Source: an uncultured Treponema sp. (GTDB taxonomy: Bacteria; Spirochaetota; Spirochaetia; Treponematales; Treponemataceae). Taken from it: a stretch of 6,187 nucleotides of DNA. The first letter of the stretch is position 1; the number at the start of each line of letters is the position of its first letter. The stretch spans positions 1-6,187 of the forward strand of contig CALGGS010000027.1 in NCBI GenBank assembly GCA_937915735.1, read 5' to 3'. The position numbers and the translations under genes are program-made. Shown one piece after another: positions 4,874 through 6,187 of the stretch. The notes beneath the pieces were generated by a model. It did no database searches, was not told the DNA's origin, and saw only the letters and a list, made by a program, of their open reading frames with translations.

Positions 4874-6187
4874 ATGGATTCAATTCGAGTTTCAAAGGGC
4901 AAGGCTCTTCAATTAGGAACAACTGTCACCCAGAAGGGCGTCTATTTTACGGTTTTCAGCCGAAATGCAAAAAAAATCTATCTAGACCTTTATTCATCTG
5001 CCGAAGCTTCAGCTCCGTATCACACAATTGAATTAAATCCAGAAACAAACAGGACGGGCGACCTCTGGCATGTTTTTGTCGAAGGCCTGAAGGCGGGCGA
5101 TTTATATCTCTACCGTGTTGACGGACCTTTCGCACCCAGCAGGGGGCATCGCTTTGACAAAAATCAATCGCTTTTTGACCCGCGTGCAAAGGCTTTTACC
5201 GAAGGCTCTGTCTTTAAATATATGCTTCCTGGAAAAGACAAATACATGGAAAAATATCCCAAGTGTGTCATTGTCGATGATGAGGATTACGAGTGGGGAG
5301 ACGACGAGCCTCTTGCAATTCCGCTGGAAAAATCTATCATCTACGAAATGCACTTAAAAGGCTTCACGGCTTCCCCGACAAGCGAGGTTGAGCATCCCGG
5401 AACTTACCGTGGAGTTATCGAAAAAATTCCTTATCTTCAGTCACTGGGAATCAGCGCGGTTGAGCTTTTGCCTGTAATGGAATTCGACGAATACGAAAAC
5501 ACAAATGTAAACCCAAGAACAGGCGCAAGAATGAAAAATTTCTGGGGCTACAGCACGATTGGTTTTTTTGCCCCAAAATGTTCTTATGCCAGCGACAGAA
5601 GCCCGGGAGCTTGTGTCCGTGAATTCAAAGATATGGTAAAGGCTCTGCACAACGCCGGAATCGAAGTGCTTCTTGATGTGGTTTTTAATCACACAGCCGA
5701 AGGAAACGAAAACGGAATCTCCTTAAATTTCCGTGGTTTTGACAATAAAATTTTCTATCATCTAGTTCAAGACCATAAAGAATATTACATGAACTATTCT
5801 GGCTGTGGAAACGCAGTGAACGCAAATCATCCTGTCGTTCAGGACTTTATCATCGACTGTCTTCATTACTGGGTTCTCGAAATGCATGTTGACGGCTTCC
5901 GCTTTGATTTGGCCAGCGAGCTTACGCGAGACGAAAAAGGCTGTCCTTCAGATTTAGCGCCTCTTACAAAGCGGATTTCGGAAGATTCAATTCTCAGAAA
6001 CACAAAAATCATCGCCGAGCCTTGGGATTGCGGAGGAGCATATCAGATTGGAAATTTTCCTGGCGGAAGATGGTGCGAATGGAACGACCACTATCGTGAC
6101 GGAATCAGAAAATTCATTCGCGGAGACGAGCACTTGGCCAACGAGGCCGCAACCAGAATCGCCGGAAGCAACGACCTTTATTCTTTG
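4874..6187 (+). CDS. glgX: Glycogen debranching enzyme, GlgX/TreX type (3' end beyond window)
   Basis: Cytosolic alpha-1,6-glucosidase of family GH13 (isoamylase/GlgX group) that removes branches from glycogen or limit dextrins. 438 residues are visible, open to the right edge; complete relatives have roughly 650-700. Seen: an N-terminal CBM48-like domain (about 8-100, KALQLGTTVTQKGVYFTVFS, LYRVDGPFAP); YEMHLKGFT (157-165) opening the barrel; FWGYSTIGFFAP (about 223-234); GH13 region I DVVFNH (268-273); region II GFRFDLAS with the nucleophile D345; and region III IIAEPWD with the acid/base E382, followed by QIGNFPGGRWCEWNDHYRD as in GlgX/TreX. The end with the transition-state Asp is outside. 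The ATG at 4874 begins just before the family's conserved N-terminus; there is no Shine-Dalgarno upstream, and the only upstream in-frame alternatives before a stop at 4817 are TTGs at 4832 and 4856. Divergent from nfu. GlgX is favoured over maltooligosyltrehalose hydrolase or pullulanase by motif wording. Confidence 0.93.
   Translation, partial: MDSIRVSKGKALQLGTTVTQKGVYFTVFSRNAKKIYLDLYSSAEASAPYHTIELNPETNRTGDLWHVFVEGLKAGDLYLYRVDGPFAPSRGHRFDKNQSLFDPRAKAFTEGSVFKYMLPGKDKYMEKYPKCVIVDDEDYEWGDDEPLAIPLEKSIIYEMHLKGFTASPTSEVEHPGTYRGVIEKIPYLQSLGISAVELLPVMEFDEYENTNVNPRTGARMKNFWGYSTIGFFAPKCSYASDRSPGACVREFKDMVKALHNAGIEVLLDVVFNHTAEGNENGISLNFRGFDNKIFYHLVQDHKEYYMNYSGCGNAVNANHPVVQDFIIDCLHYWVLEMHVDGFRFDLASELTRDEKGCPSDLAPLTKRISEDSILRNTKIIAEPWDCGGAYQIGNFPGGRWCEWNDHYRDGIRKFIRGDEHLANEAATRIAGSNDLYSL

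Overview
The window looks like core chromosome of a low-to-mid-GC bacterium, most likely a spirochaete of the genus Treponema. That guess rests on the gene families, codon usage and general look of the genes; no rRNA or other decisive marker is present. It holds five protein genes: four on the minus strand and one, running off the right edge, on the plus strand. No tRNA, rRNA, CRISPR array, transposase or phage gene was seen.

Layout. (1) Positions 1-1327, minus: the N-terminal 442 residues of a membrane chemoreceptor (dCache sensor, HAMP, start of the signalling domain), cut by the left edge. (2) Positions 1328-1417: a compact junction in which a hairpin plus T-tract, fitting the ilvE terminator, overlaps the chemoreceptor's promoter and Shine-Dalgarno. 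(3) Positions 1418-2440, minus: ilvE, a 340-residue branched-chain aminotransferase with a clear sigma70-type promoter (TTGATA-N17-TAATCT) and a 51-nt leader containing a perfect 12-bp tandem repeat. (4) Positions 2527-2667: about 140 bp that looks like a copy of a dispersed repeat rather than a gene. (5) Positions 2668-4792, minus: a probable two-gene operon, a small Nfu/NifU-type Fe-S scaffold followed one base later by a YgiQ-family radical SAM protein. (6) Positions 4793-4873: an 81-bp divergent promoter region. (7) Position 4874 to the right edge, plus: the first 438 residues of a GlgX/TreX-type glycogen debranching enzyme.

How the genes relate. Only the nfu-ygiQ pair is an evident unit: an Fe-S carrier next to, and translationally coupled with, an enzyme that needs a [4Fe-4S] cluster. 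The chemoreceptor, ilvE and glgX have their own promoters and unrelated roles (taxis, branched-chain amino acid metabolism, glycogen breakdown).

I found no new multi-gene system. The best second-look items are small: a perfect palindromic element (9-bp arms) inserted in frame inside ygiQ; an ACG exactly where the ygiQ ATG start is expected, immediately after the nfu stop; the terminator/promoter/Shine-Dalgarno overlap before the chemoreceptor; the tandem repeat in the ilvE leader; and the repeat-like block downstream of ygiQ.
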